DNA of 64,000 nucleotides, from the NCBI GenBank assembly GCA_963921795.1, contig OY997657.1, forward strand, positions 28,298,470 through 28,362,469, written 5' to 3'. Shown piece after piece: positions 1 through 10,282 of the stretch. The notes beneath the pieces were generated by a model. It did not search any database and was not told the DNA's origin. It saw nothing but the letters and a program-made list of their open reading frames with translations. Origin of the DNA: Nannobrachium achirus (Eukaryota; Chordata; Actinopteri; Myctophiformes; Myctophidae). Made by a program: the position numbers and the translations under genes. Position 1 is the stretch's first letter. Each line of letters begins with the position of its first letter.

Positions 1-79
1 TTTGGCAAAACACATTTTTGCCCTATTTGTGGAGATAAGTGACCTACGGTCGCTTATCTCCCGATTAGGGAGCCTTACT

Positions 80-81
<2 letters not shown>
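1..81 (+). mobile_element. Helitron-like element, 3' end only
   Basis: The segment ends with a short hairpin (CTCCC-GATTA-GGGAG at about 58-72), then CTGG at 78-81, followed by T. A subterminal hairpin followed by CTRR and a T flank is the usual 3' end of a Helitron. Near-identical ends occur at 39328-39363 and 59638-59687, so this is a dispersed family. The 5' part lies outside the window. Confidence 0.5.

Positions 82-132
<51 letters not shown>
82..132. repeat. (TA)n microsatellite
   Basis: About 25 uninterrupted TA units. It lies between a Helitron-like 3' end on the left and mini-element A1 on the right, which both seem to have used it as a target. Confidence 0.95.
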
Positions 133-134
<2 letters not shown>

Positions 135-394
135 TCGTTGTCGGGTGGAAACCTTGTATGTCCAAGTTTCAAATTTGTACGTTCTTTCGCAAAGTAAAGC
201 CCTGCTTCATCGTACAAGGCTGTCGCACAAAAGTAGTGGAAACAGCAGATCTACAAGCACACAACGCCTCGCGGTGCGGTGCGAGGTGTTGAGTGCTTGT
301 AGATCGGCTGTTTTCGCTAGTTTAAATCATTTTTAAAATGATAAATGCAAAACGAACGGTTTTGAACATACAAGGTTTTCATCCGACAACGACG
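133..394. mobile_element. Mini-transposon family A, copy 1
   Basis: Imperfect inverted ends begin CGTCGTTGTCGGGTGGAAAC on the left and end CATCCGACAACGACG on the right. ATAT flanks both sides (129-132 and 395-398); other copies have CTAT, TTAT and ATTT duplications, so the target duplication is 4 bp. The centre (about 229-317) holds the window-wide palindrome with arm AGATCTACAAGC. No coding capacity, so it would depend on a transposase from elsewhere. The superfamily is not identified; a 4-bp duplication argues against hAT. Confidence 0.75.
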
Positions 395-424
395 ATATAT
401 AAACGCGCGTGAATATAAAGCGCG

Positions 425-427
<3 letters not shown>

Positions 428-497
<70 letters not shown>
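428..497. repeat. (CA)n microsatellite
   Basis: About 34 CA units after a short CGCGCACG lead-in, lying between family A copies 1 and 2. Confidence 0.97.
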
Positions 498-501
<4 letters not shown>

Positions 502-540
502 TACACACACACATACACATACCGGTACATAAATATATAT

Positions 541-766
541 CGTTGCTGTCAGGCAGAAACCTTGTATCTCCATATTTCAATTTTTTGCGTTTTTTCGTAA
601 ATCTATGCCCTATAGTTCATCATAAAAGACTGTCGCACAAAAGTAGAGAGAATAGCAGATCCACAAGCTCACAATGCACCGCGATGCAACGCATTGCATA
701 TTGCTATTTCACTTAAAAGGAACGTTTTTTGGACATACAGGGTTTACTTTCCACCCGACAGCAACG
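541..766. mobile_element. Mini-transposon family A, copy 2
   Basis: Same ends as copy 1 with a few changes (starts CGTTGCTGTCAGGCAG, ends CCACCCGACAGCAACG), flanked by ATAT at 537-540 and 767-770. The central palindrome (653-708) is partly decayed. Two copies lie within 640 bp of each other. Confidence 0.7.
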
Positions 767-1360
767 ATATATAAACACGCACACAGGCACCCTGCCAGGT
801 TATGCCGGTCGTGCTGAAATGTCACCAAGACAGCATCGCTTGGTGCTTTCAAGTCTCCAGCCTGCGGTCAGAACCCAGACTTCAAAGCAAAGCAGAACCC
901 CCACCCTGCCCCTCCGCCTCCTCCTTCCAACCCCTCCTGACACGCGTCTCCTCACGGGTAAACACACCGACACACAGAGAGAAAGACAGATAGAGGGCCG
1001 GAGAGAGATGGAGAGAGATGGAGAGAGATGGAGAGAGAGAGAGTGCTCTCACTGTTAGCACAAGAGAGATGCGGCTGATTGCTCTGAGGCAATTTGCTGG
1101 CCAACCTTGACCTTGCCCTGCGCTTGGTCAAGATCATCATTGTGAGTCAGACGGGCTGGAGACGAGAACAAAAGCAAACATGAGAGAGCAGCGGAGAAGA
1201 GAGGAGCGGAGAGGAGAGGAGAGATGACTCTGTACACTGCTTATTAGCCAGTGGCAGCACACTGGCGTACAGGGACACATCAGGCCGCAAGCTGCATTGT
1301 GTGAATTTCTCTTGACCACAGAAACCACTCTAACAATGCAGTCGGTCCCACTGGAAACTA
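767..1360. other. No gene seen
   Basis: Purine-rich stretches only, including a tandem GAGAGATG-type repeat at about 1003-1041 and GAGGAGCG-type repeats near 1195-1225. Short open frames here do not resemble known proteins. Confidence 0.5.
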
Positions 1361-1756
1361 TAGGGATGTGACGATACGCGATATTATCATTTATCTTGAT
1401 CAAAAACACTCACAATAATCGCATCGTGGAGATTTAATTTATCGTGATATCGTCCTCCGTCATGCACTGGGATCAATTCACCTTTTATTTGCGGAGCTGC
1501 ATATCCGGTACCACTTAAACTCTCTATAATTGGTAAAAGGTACTTATAATATACGTGCTTGATACAATCTTTTTTTCACTCTCTATCAAATGTCTTTGCC
1601 AAAAAATAGCCGATCTACAAGCTCACACCGCGTCGCCTAGCGACACGATGTACCACCCCAGGATAATGGATTTTGATTATCGCGATAATATCGTAAATCG
1701 TGATTTCTTTGGTCACAATAATCGTGATGTGAAATTTTCATATCGTCCCATCCCTA
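1361..1756 (+). mobile_element. hAT-like mini-transposon family B, copy 1
   Basis: Ends are TAGGGATGTGACGATA and TATCGTCCCATCCCTA. This is the fullest uninterrupted copy of the family and was used as the reference for reading nested insertions elsewhere. The central palindrome (from about 1605) has lost most of its right arm. Other copies (8980, 38084, 57744, 61977) show 8-bp target duplications, so the family is most likely a non-autonomous hAT. No clear duplication is visible here. Confidence 0.75.
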
Positions 1757-2071
1757 AAGAACACACAAACTGACATTCACGAAAACTGAAGACATTTGAA
1801 GCTAAAAAACTAATGATGCCAGCTGTCTCTGGCACTGTAGGCCTAGATATAGGTTATCAATCCTCAGATCTAGGCCTAGCCGGATGTGAGGATCTCACGT
1901 TGGCTGGTTGTTGGGGACGATGCCAAGGGAATAATTACTTTGAGAGTATTAGTCTGTTGTTGTTGTGCGGCTAGCTCTGAACTGTGTGATGCACTTAATC
2001 AAAATCACATAAACAAGCACTCGGGGACTGGCTGAAGATTCCAGTTAGCACTGAAAAGAGTGGGGACAATC
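1757..2071. other. No gene seen
   Basis: Unique-looking sequence with one short imperfect inverted repeat of the word TAGGCCTAGATA (about 1838-1880). No exon or RNA gene recognised. Confidence 0.4.
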
Positions 2072-2119
2072 AACGCACACACACACACTCACACACGCAC
2101 ACACGCACACACGCACACA

Positions 2120-2169
<50 letters not shown>
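2072..2169. repeat. (CA)n microsatellite, left half
   Basis: CA repeat with CG and CT interruptions. It is cut by a family D element, and CA repeat resumes at 2677. Confidence 0.95.
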
Positions 2170-2173
<4 letters not shown>

Positions 2174-2676
2174 GGCGTCACAAGGGGGGGGGCAAAGTGG
2201 GACTGAGTTACTAGGGCCCAAGGTGGAGGGGCCCTAGTAACTTTAGCTATTGAAAAATAGCAGATCTACAAGCTCACAGCGCGGCTGCAAGCTTGTAGAT
2301 TTGCTATTTTTTGAAACGTTGTGAAAATGTGCAAATCTTTGAATACATGTTTTTTTTAAGCAAACATTTGTAACTCAAATTTTGCTTCTGGGGTGTCCCT
2401 GGAACTAAATATTTTTAGATGGGGGTCCGTGGCCAAATACATATCATCTTGGGGGTCCTTGACATGAAAAAGTTTGAGCACCACTGACATGGAAACATAC
2501 GTTTCTTGCACACATTTTCACGATTTTTCAAAAATAGCAGATCTACAAGCTCGCAGCGCGGCACTCGGTGCCGTGCTGTGACCTTGTATATCTGCTCTTT
2601 TTCAATAGTTAACATTCATGGGGGGCCCGCAGTGAATCCTTGTACCCAGGGCCCAGAATTTGGTGTGACGCCCCTG
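2170..2676. mobile_element. hAT-like mini-transposon family D, compound copy with two palindromes
   Basis: Outer ends are CAGGGGCGTCAC and GTGACGCCCCTG, with CACACACA on each side (2162-2169 and 2677-2684), which fits an 8-bp duplication inside a CA repeat. An internal GAGCACCACTG end lies at about 2478-2488. Two copies of the window-wide palindrome are present (2256-2312 and 2531-2602). It therefore looks like one D element joined to, or carrying, part of another. No coding capacity. Confidence 0.7.
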
Positions 2677-3003
2677 CACACACACACCCACACACACGCA
2701 CCTTCACACGAATTCCGAGAGAATCCTAATCAGCGGCCGTGCTGAGCGGTAACTCTTGCATCCGTTATCGATCGTCCGGCCAGGTTTGTTTGTCTTTGGG
2801 TGCCTGTGGGAACCCCCCCTGGAGCCCTCGGAGTCAATGAGAGCGGCGCACAGAAAGACTATGAGCCAAGTAGCAGCAATTAGCCCTGGGACACAGACAC
2901 AGACCTGGACGTCTCTTTTGGTCAGCGTCTCCGGGCGGCAGAGCAATGCTTACAGCAGCAGCGCAGGACAGGTGGCAGAGGAGCAGTGGAGGACAAAGTA
3001 TAT

Positions 3004-3120
3004 CGTTGTTGTCGGGTGGAAACCTTGTATGTCCAAAAGCGTTCGTTTTGCCTTATCATTTTAAAAATGATTTAAACTATAGTGAAAACAGACAATCTAC
3101 AAGCACACAACGCCTCGCAG
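3004..3120. mobile_element. Mini-transposon family A, copy 3, truncated
   Basis: Left end CGTTGTTGTCGGGTGGAAAC follows ATAT (3000-3003). The element reads normally into the left arm and loop of the central palindrome, then stops at about 3120 where unrelated repeat sequence begins. Confidence 0.7.
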
Positions 3121-3475
3121 ATGTTCTTTACATTTCTACCCCCCCAAAAAATGGGTCAGGACCCATTTGTGGGCCACAGACCAATTTTAAATGTAATAAA
3201 TGTACAAAGAATTTACCAACATATTTGACAACTTTATACTTAAAAAAGAACATCGATAGTGGAAATAGCCGATCTACAGTACAAGCTCACAACGCGTCGC
3301 GATGTGACGCGTTGTGAGCTTGTAGATCTGCTATTTCCACTACTTTTTGAAAGTGTTTGAAACAGTATATTAACATTTCTCAACATGGAAACGATTATGA
3401 CGATTATGACAAAATAATTGCGATTACCTCAAATAATTGCGATTAGATGATTATGTAATAATTGTGATAGCCCTA
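3121..3475. mobile_element. Chimera of hAT-like families F and E
   Basis: About 3156-3185 matches, in reverse, the end region of the family F element at 54187-54225 (GGACCCATTTGTGGG). From about 3249 the sequence is the right half of family E. It holds a complete window-wide palindrome (3266-3345) and ends ATTGTGATAGCCCTA at 3475. Joined to the broken family A copy on its left, it makes a three-way fusion. Confidence 0.6.
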
Positions 3476-3880
3476 ACCATTACCTGGTGAATCGTAAGGG
3501 CAGTGCCATTGCACACTTCTAGAGTAAATGTACTTATAGCTGCTGTCCAGCACTGCAGAGGAGGAGCCAGTAGCCGTGGCGAGCAGAGGCAGTGCTCATT
3601 AGATCATTGTTAGCGGCCCCCTGACGGGCGGCGGGGGCCGAGGGAGAGCAAAACAGCAGGTTGTTTGTTGAAAATGGAATATCTCTGGTGGTGGTGGTGG
3701 TGGGTGGCTGTGGGGTTTATGCATGTGTGTGCACAACACACCCTTAGTGTGTGGGAAGAGAGAGAGTGGCTTTACTGTAGTTTGCCAGGCTGCGTGAGTC
3801 ATAACTGGCCAGGCCAATCAGAGAGACCCCCCCCCCCCCCCCACCATATAGGAGGACGATAAGTCATACTGAGTATGTGT

Positions 3881-3882
3881 AT

Positions 3883-3915
<33 letters not shown>

Positions 3916-3921
3916 CAAATG

Positions 3922-3975
<54 letters not shown>
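3881..3975. repeat. (TG)n microsatellite
   Basis: TG repeat interrupted by CGCGCGCG at about 3905-3913 and GCAAATGCA at 3914-3922. A (GGT)n run (3687-3703) and a C run (3828-3842) lie upstream. Confidence 0.95.
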
Positions 3976-3977
<2 letters not shown>

Positions 3978-4150
3978 TGTGTGTTCCAGCTGCTCCAGAG
4001 GTAATTGCTGTGGCCATTATGTTTTAATTCAGCCAATAGCAAGACAGCTGCTTATCAGATGGCAGCAGACAAAACCCGCACTATGATTTGACATATTATT
4101 ATTGCAACTGTGGCTATAAGCCTTACGTTTAGCATGTACTGTAGATCTGG

Positions 4151-4330
4151 GGCCCTATTTTTATCCATACCTTATCCCTAAACTCTTTTGCCTTTTCAAA
4201 TAGCTGATCTACAAGCTCACAACGTTTCGATGTGGAGTGGAGGCAATTAAGTATTTTAAAATGTTTTTCAAAATATTTAAAAAAAGGCAAAGAAGTTTAG
4301 GGATAATTGGGTAAGGCATGGACTAAAATA
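4151..4330. mobile_element. Probable mini-transposon family J, decayed
   Basis: Imperfect inverted arms: TATCCCTAAACTCTTTTGCC on the left and GGCAAAGAAGTTTAGGGATA on the right. The left arm of the window-wide palindrome (4198-4232) lies between them. No target duplication could be fixed. Confidence 0.45.
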
Positions 4331-4400
4331 TAGCTTGTGTTGTCTAAACTCGTTTAGACATGGTTTTAGAGGTGGATCACTTTAACAGTTTAGTTATGAT

Positions 4401-4765
4401 TAGGGCTGTCACGATTATGACATCTTACATGACGATTAATTGTCACTCAAATAATTGCGATTAACGATTTAATTGTGTTTTTGTCATGACAATTACAGTT
4501 CTGTTTGGCTTGTAGGCTTTGAAGTTGCACATGGCAGACTATATGACACACTAAATATACAAAGAAATGAAGGACAACTTTACACTGATAGTGGATCGCG
4601 ACGCATTGTGAGCTTGTAGATCTGCTATTTCCACCTTTTTTTAAATGTTTGAACATATATAAACATTTTTCAACATGTAAACGATTATGACGATTATCCC
4701 AAAATAATTGCGATTATGTCAAGTAATTGCGATTTTGCGATTATGTAATTATTGTGACAGCCCTA
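4401..4765 (+). mobile_element. hAT-like mini-transposon family E
   Basis: Ends TAGGGCTGTCACGATTA and ATTGTGACAGCCCTA, flanked by a perfect 8-bp duplication GTTATGAT (4393-4400 and 4766-4773). This is diagnostic of hAT-type insertion. The interior has runs of the word ATTATGACGATTA, and the window-wide palindrome at 4590-4638 has lost its left arm. Non-coding. Confidence 0.88.
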
Positions 4766-5189
4766 GTTATGATGCAGTCATTGTCTGCTATATGTGTGTT
4801 GTGTGCTGGCAATAGATACAGCCCCCCTGGGTTAGAAGCAGTGTGTGCTTCTGTGTTTAGAGCTATATCTGATGAGCTGCGGGAAGTCACTTTAACCATA
4901 AGAGGGGAAGAATCTGGCCTTCGTAAAGGCTCTATTCACACTGTGAGAGCAATTCATTATGCTGTCACCATGGGTGGACTCCTTTTGAGTATTCACCGTA
5001 GCTAGCTGTGCAGGAACGCAAGGCACACATACACTGGCATAATAAAGTATACATAGTAACGTTGTCAGGATTATTAAAAGATGTTTACAGAGTCAGAGAT
5101 GCGTGAGGAAAGCCCTGAATCATGCACAGTGGAATTACGGTCCATTATAACATTAACACCCCGAGGCAGCACTTTTTAACGTGATTATT

Positions 5190-5335
5190 TTAGGAGCAGT
5201 TAGGGGTTCAGTCAGTGTCTTGCTCAAGGACTCTTCCACAAAAAGCCAGGAGGAGCTGGGGATCGAACGTGGGACTCTCCGGTTCCCAGGTGTCCACTGT
5301 AGGCTACCTCCTGAACCACTGAGCCACGCTGAATG
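5190..5335 (-). repeat. tRNA-derived SINE fragment
   Basis: On the minus strand the segment reads GGCTCAGTGGTTCAGGAGGT, then ACGTTCGATCCCC (B-box-like), then CCTTGAGCAAGACACTGA. This order matches the SINE at 56958-57175, so both are copies of one family. The A-box-like and B-box-like words support a tRNA-derived pol III promoter; the family name is not assigned. Confidence 0.55.
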
Positions 5336-5903
5336 ATGATTAATTAATGATGCTGTGGTGCGCTGCATTAAGGATGAGGCAGTCGACTGGGTTAAGCGTT
5401 GTCTAAATCACTGTAGCCCAAACAGTAGGTCGGGAGACTTGGGACCCATTCTTGGGTTGTGGACCCATTTTCATGGGCTGCTAGTAAATTTCCCCTCATT
5501 ATTAGTTTCCTACATTTAGTTTTTAATTATTATTATATCAAAACATTTCAAATATTTGACATTCTCAGATGTGATGATAAGCAGAGCAAGTGTACACTGT
5601 ACAGATGATAAACATACATAGTAAGCTGTGTTAATTGTACTCAGAGTTAAATGAACAATGGGGATTTGACTGTGTAGGAGGAGAGGCAGGTGAGGCGGGA
5701 GAGCTCACCTGCTGTTGAAGAAATCGTGAAAATCTTTGAAAAAGTCTTTGAATATTTCAAATCCTTCTAATGTTTTTGGAGCTGTGTGGAACACAAGCTC
5801 CCTATACGTGGCCGTGTGTGTGGGTCTGTCTGTCTGTCTCCGTGTCTGTCTGTAGCCTGCAGTAACCTTTTCTGACCACACATGTTAAGGGAGGGGCGCT
5901 GTT

Positions 5904-5904
<1 letters not shown>
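5336..5904. other. No gene seen
   Basis: A/T-rich unique-looking sequence without recognisable exons. Confidence 0.4.

Positions 5905-5980
<76 letters not shown>
5905..5980. repeat. (CA)n microsatellite
   Basis: About 38 uninterrupted CA units. Confidence 0.97.
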
Positions 5981-5981
<1 letters not shown>

Positions 5982-6035
5982 CTCCACTTCGAACAGAGGT
6001 TCGATTTTTCTTTTTTTTTTGAAAAGCCTATATGT

Positions 6036-6356
6036 CAGTGGTGCTCAAATCTTTTCATGTGAAGGACCCCCAAAATTATATGCATTTGGCCACAGACCCC
6101 CATCTCAAAATATTTCGTTCCAGGGACCCCCCCAGAAGCAACATTTTTGTTACAAATGTTTGCTTAAAAATACATATATTCAAAGATTTGCACACATTTA
6201 CAAGACTTTTCAAAAATAGCAGATCTACAAGCTCGTGCCGTGCTGCGAGCTTGTAGATCTGCTATTTTTCAATAGCTAAAGTATAAAATAATTAAGACCC
6301 CTCCACCTTGGGCCCTAGTAACTCAGTCCCACTTTCCCCCCCTTGTGACGCTCCTG
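6036..6356. mobile_element. hAT-like mini-transposon family D, copy 2
   Basis: Starts CAGTGGTGCTCAAA and ends TTGTGACGCTCCTG, so its two ends differ. The central palindrome (6213-6277) is well kept. The body (GGACCCCC, GGCCACAGACCCCC) matches the D copies at 2170 and 63727. No target duplication was seen. Confidence 0.65.
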
Positions 6357-7235
6357 GCTGTGAGTCACTGTCACAATCTATTCTGACAAACGGTCTTCAT
6401 CTGACACGTATTGTTAGCAACACGTAAAACTGTCGTTTGCAGTGACATAAAATACAACGATGGATGTCACAGTTTCAGGACTGGAGAGATTGATTCGAAA
6501 TAGCGACAGACAGAATCCTCTTTCTTTCTACCTATGTTTTTTTTTGTAACTAATGACACCTATTCCACAGATACACAAACACAAATACACACCAACACAG
6601 AGATGAAAGGAGAATGTGTTTTTGATGTGCGCCGGCAAGTCAGCAGTCCCAAATGGCATGTTCAGGATTAAAGGCAAAGACGGCACTGTTAGCAACAAAC
6701 ACTGGCTGGAGTAATTGAAAGAGCGTGCCCTTAGATACTGTTCCACCTCACTGCCGAGATCCGGCCACTGAAAACGAACGCATTGACAGATGGAAATTGT
6801 AGCTTAGCTCACCCGTGGTCAGATCTTTGTTTGTTCTACAGTACAACACACTGGCACGACACCAGAAAAGTGTACGTTAATTTGTTGACCTTGCGGGTAT
6901 ACTGTCACTATATCTATAGGGAATGACCTTTGTGCAATGTGCATTAAATAATCGTGTTCTTTGGACACAAAATCTTCAGAGGAGACTTAAGAAGTCTGAT
7001 TCATACTTTATACTTTAGTGACATGTTGTGTTCTTGTAGATCTATTTTCTGTGGCTGCGGTGATAGACATGCGAACACGCACACAGTCCTGTGAGCAAGT
7101 TTCTATAAACAAAAAGAAGGAGAGGTTGCTGCGCAACACGCAGGAAGTCCAGGAGATGATCAAAGGGAGAGAAGGAGGGAGAAGTGAACAGGGAAGATGG
7201 TTGGCGACTGTAGAAAACTGAATAAGGCAGGCAGG
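6357..7235. other. No gene seen
   Basis: Low-repeat sequence without a recognisable coding segment. Probably intergenic or intronic. Confidence 0.4.
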
Positions 7236-7237
7236 GG

Positions 7238-7240
<3 letters not shown>

Positions 7241-7290
<50 letters not shown>

Positions 7291-7293
7291 CGA
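7241..7293. repeat. (GA)n microsatellite
   Basis: GA repeat with a few interruptions. Confidence 0.9.
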
Positions 7294-7415
7294 CAGAAAT
7301 GAAAGAGGAATGGAAGGATGTGATGTTGGAGCCAGTGGAGAGACTCCATGGAATCTGTTCCACTTTTAAAGGTGAAGCAGCTAAATAAAGCTCAGATTAG
7401 GACTGCTCAGTGTGC

Positions 7416-7416
<1 letters not shown>

Positions 7417-7503
<87 letters not shown>
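7417..7503. repeat. (TG)n microsatellite
   Basis: About 42 uninterrupted TG units. Confidence 0.97.
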
Positions 7504-8979
7504 ATGTGTGCGTGCATGAGTGTAAAAGAGAGAGGGAGGGACAGACGTGTGTGAGCATGCGTGCACAGCATGCACAGGTGTGTGTGTGTGCATGTGCGTG
7601 TCACGCAACATGTAAGTGTATTGTGCACTCCAAGCCGGGACCCCCTGCCACCTAGACGGAACTAGGCCAGAGAGGAGCGGAAAGAGGAGGGGTGGGGAGG
7701 GGCAGAACAATGGTGACAGGAGCGGGGGAGAAACACAGACTGAGACATTAATTTTCCTTACCAGGAGATTCCTCTTTTTTCTCAGTGTGTGCGTGCACAC
7801 CTGCACACTGGCGTGCACCGTGCGCTGCAGGACGCCGAAAATAAACTGTGCGACAGTTCAAATGACCCATAGCGGATCCAGGAGCACCGGCCAGCCGGCA
7901 GTGTGTCTTTTCTCCTTTCCTAGTAACCTTGATTTTAGCCCGCGGTAATTACAGCTCAGTGGCAGAGCTTGAAAACAGACAGACAGAGTGTAATCAACGC
8001 AGAGAGAGGAGCGTAATCAGCATTTCCCCCCTCCAATCAGCCACCGAAATCACTGTCTCTAATCCGCAGCCAGCCAGCCATTGATGGCTTTGATTGATAG
8101 GCTGGTTTGCTATCTGGCTGTGGGGGTCTGCGGGGAGCAGAACAACAAGGCAGCCGCCCGCCAGAGAGACACAGCCTCGGCTTATCAGCTATCGCTACAT
8201 TTGTTCCTGCTCTCCCCCTTGTCGAGTTAGCCCGGGCCTTTTCCCTCGCAGGCTGCGGCTGCGGCTCCCCTCTCATTTATCATACAGAAGAATTAAATGT
8301 GGACACTTCAAAGTACTTCCACACACAAGGGTCCCTGGGGGCGCGTGTTTTCTCCCTGTTTAAAATGGAAGGGCCCCATCCATCACAAGCTGTTTGTGAC
8401 GGAACCGGGAAGCACACAGTGGGGTTTTTTTGTGTGCGTGATTGTGTGTGTTTACACTATTGTCAGTCACACACAGAAACACACACACATGCACGCACAC
8501 ATGCACATACATGTGACACGTGTGCACATGTGTGTGACTGCACATTAGATGCACAAGATGAGATAAGCGGGGAGAATCATGCCTTTTCAGCACCCAAAAT
8601 ACCATGACCGTAGCATATCTCGCTGCAGCGCTTTTGATAAATCTGGCTTTCTGCCTCTTACTGTAACTGAAAAATACACAGAAATGTTCAAACAAATATG
8701 CTCATTTTCAATGAGCGTGTGATGAATGAGCACCATTGATTTTGCGCACGGAGCCAGAACAATAGAGACCAAGACAAATGTTTGGCGCGTTGGAGATAAC
8801 AAAGCTGCTGCAAACGGGCAGGCTGCGGTGTGACATTCTCTGATGGTCCCAGGGTAAGATAAGTGACTGAGGTCAAGAAGAGAAAGCGATTACTGTTCTC
8901 TGTACCTTGTCATTTGTCTAGTTCATTTCCATGTAAACCCCCCCAAAAAATAAGTCAAAACATTGTGTGAACCTGGCTT
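7504..8979. other. Non-repeat sequence, no gene seen
   Basis: Mostly unique-looking sequence. The part from 7850 to 8300 has balanced composition and homeodomain-type ATTA/TAAT words, and could be a conserved non-coding segment. That is a guess from texture only; no exon was recognised. Confidence 0.3.
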
Positions 8980-9353
8980 TTAGCATGGGATTATAATTGT
9001 TATCGTTTATCTATTAAAACTTTCACAATAATCATATCGCAGAGATTTAAATGTATTGTGAAATTGTCCGTCATGCTCTGGGCATGGGATGGCTCTGGAC
9101 TTTATCCTGGGTACACCAAATCTCTTTCGGCAAAAATAGCAGATGTACAAGCTCACAACGTGTAGTGATGCGTTGTGAGCTTGTACAGGTATATGCTAAT
9201 TTTGGCTTATGTCCCCTCACAATACAGTATGTCGTACAAAAGTGGCATTTTAAGAGTTTTAAGCACAGTTTGATTATCGCGATAATATCGTTAATCACAA
9301 TCATATTGGCCACAATAATCGTGACATGAAATGTTCCTATCGTCCCATCCCTA
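8980..9353 (+). mobile_element. hAT-like mini-transposon family B, copy
   Basis: Decayed left end (TTAGCATGGGATTATA) and good right end (CTATCGTCCCATCCCTA). Flanks CCTGGCTT (8972-8979) and CCTGGCAT (9354-9361) fit an 8-bp duplication with one change. The window-wide palindrome sits at 9134-9190. Confidence 0.7.
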
Positions 9354-9387
9354 CCTGGCATTGAAGCCTGTTTGACTCTGAGACCCA

Positions 9388-9453
9388 CACGGGTCCATTT
9401 GGTTCCATTTGTACACTCTCAGAGTAAAATTAACATGGACGATTTTACAGTGT
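9388..9453. repeat. Mini-element family K, right part
   Basis: Shares GGTCCATTTGGTTCCATTT and the end GATTTTACAGTGTA with the copies at 11907, 13197 and 20473. The left end is missing. Confidence 0.5.
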
Positions 9454-9552
9454 ATGCTAAGCCAATCATGGCCAACACGGAGCCAACGAAAAGCTCAGAG
9501 AGCATCAGGAGCTTTGGCAGTGGTGACGGCGGTGGTGCTAGTAGGGTGCGTG

Positions 9553-9553
9553 T

Positions 9554-9630
<77 letters not shown>
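9553..9630. repeat. (TG)n microsatellite
   Basis: About 38 TG units. Confidence 0.97.
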
Positions 9631-9632
<2 letters not shown>

Positions 9633-10224
9633 GAAGGGGGTGTAAGCTTCCAGGGCACAGCAGCAGAAAGCGTCTGTCAGGGTTTGTGTCCAGCTCCTAA
9701 TGGGATGTTCTTGTTGTGCCAGCAGATCAAACCTCATCCTGTGTTCTGGACCACAGATCAAAGAGCCACTCTACAGTACCAGACCAGAGAGAAAGATGGG
9801 AAGGGAGGGGGGGTTGAAGCAAGGAGGAGGTGAGGGGAGGTAAGGGAAAGTAAGGGGAAGAAGTCATAGCACTCACACACTCAAAGGACCACAATGGAAA
9901 TTTCTAAGCTTTTTTTTTATGTTGTGTCAAAACTAATTTATTAACAAATAAATGAGGAGAAACACAATCAAAGATACAGAAACAGAAAAACAAGTAAGCC
10001 TAACACATTCTGATCCAGCTAGGTCACTTAACATCAAACTGATTGAGGGTGAAAGGAGGAAAAAGAGGAATGAAAGCCATTTAAAAGTGTCAACTCGTCT
10101 GTGGTGTAGGGTAGTTAAAGCTGACGATGCGCCAGTTGCCAACATTTGACACATACAAGTCCGCACTGAAGAGACACTTGTTTATTCAGGCTTTTGGACA
10201 ATAATGTGTTTATTTCTGTTTTGT

Positions 10225-10282
10225 TAAGCGTCCTTGGCTTTTTGAAAGGCGCCATATCAATTCAAGTTATTATTATTATTAA
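10225..10282 (+). repeat. SINE or LINE 3' tail with (ATT)n
   Basis: TTGAAAGGCGCCATATCAA followed by a short ATT repeat resembles the 3' tail of fish retroposons (compare GGCACTATATAAAT at 57150-57163). The body is not recognisable. Confidence 0.4.

Noticed and set aside
229-317. The palindrome as a microRNA hairpin
   Set aside because: Hairpin shape alone is not evidence; copies lie in transposons and vary in the tip. Small RNA data would be needed.
5190-5335. tRNA gene
   Set aside because: Only A- and B-box-like words are present, no cloverleaf; better explained as a SINE fragment.
7381-7818. Open frames of repeated Thr-His or Cys-Val in many places
   Set aside because: They are translations of CA/TG microsatellites, open in several frames at once. 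Not genes.
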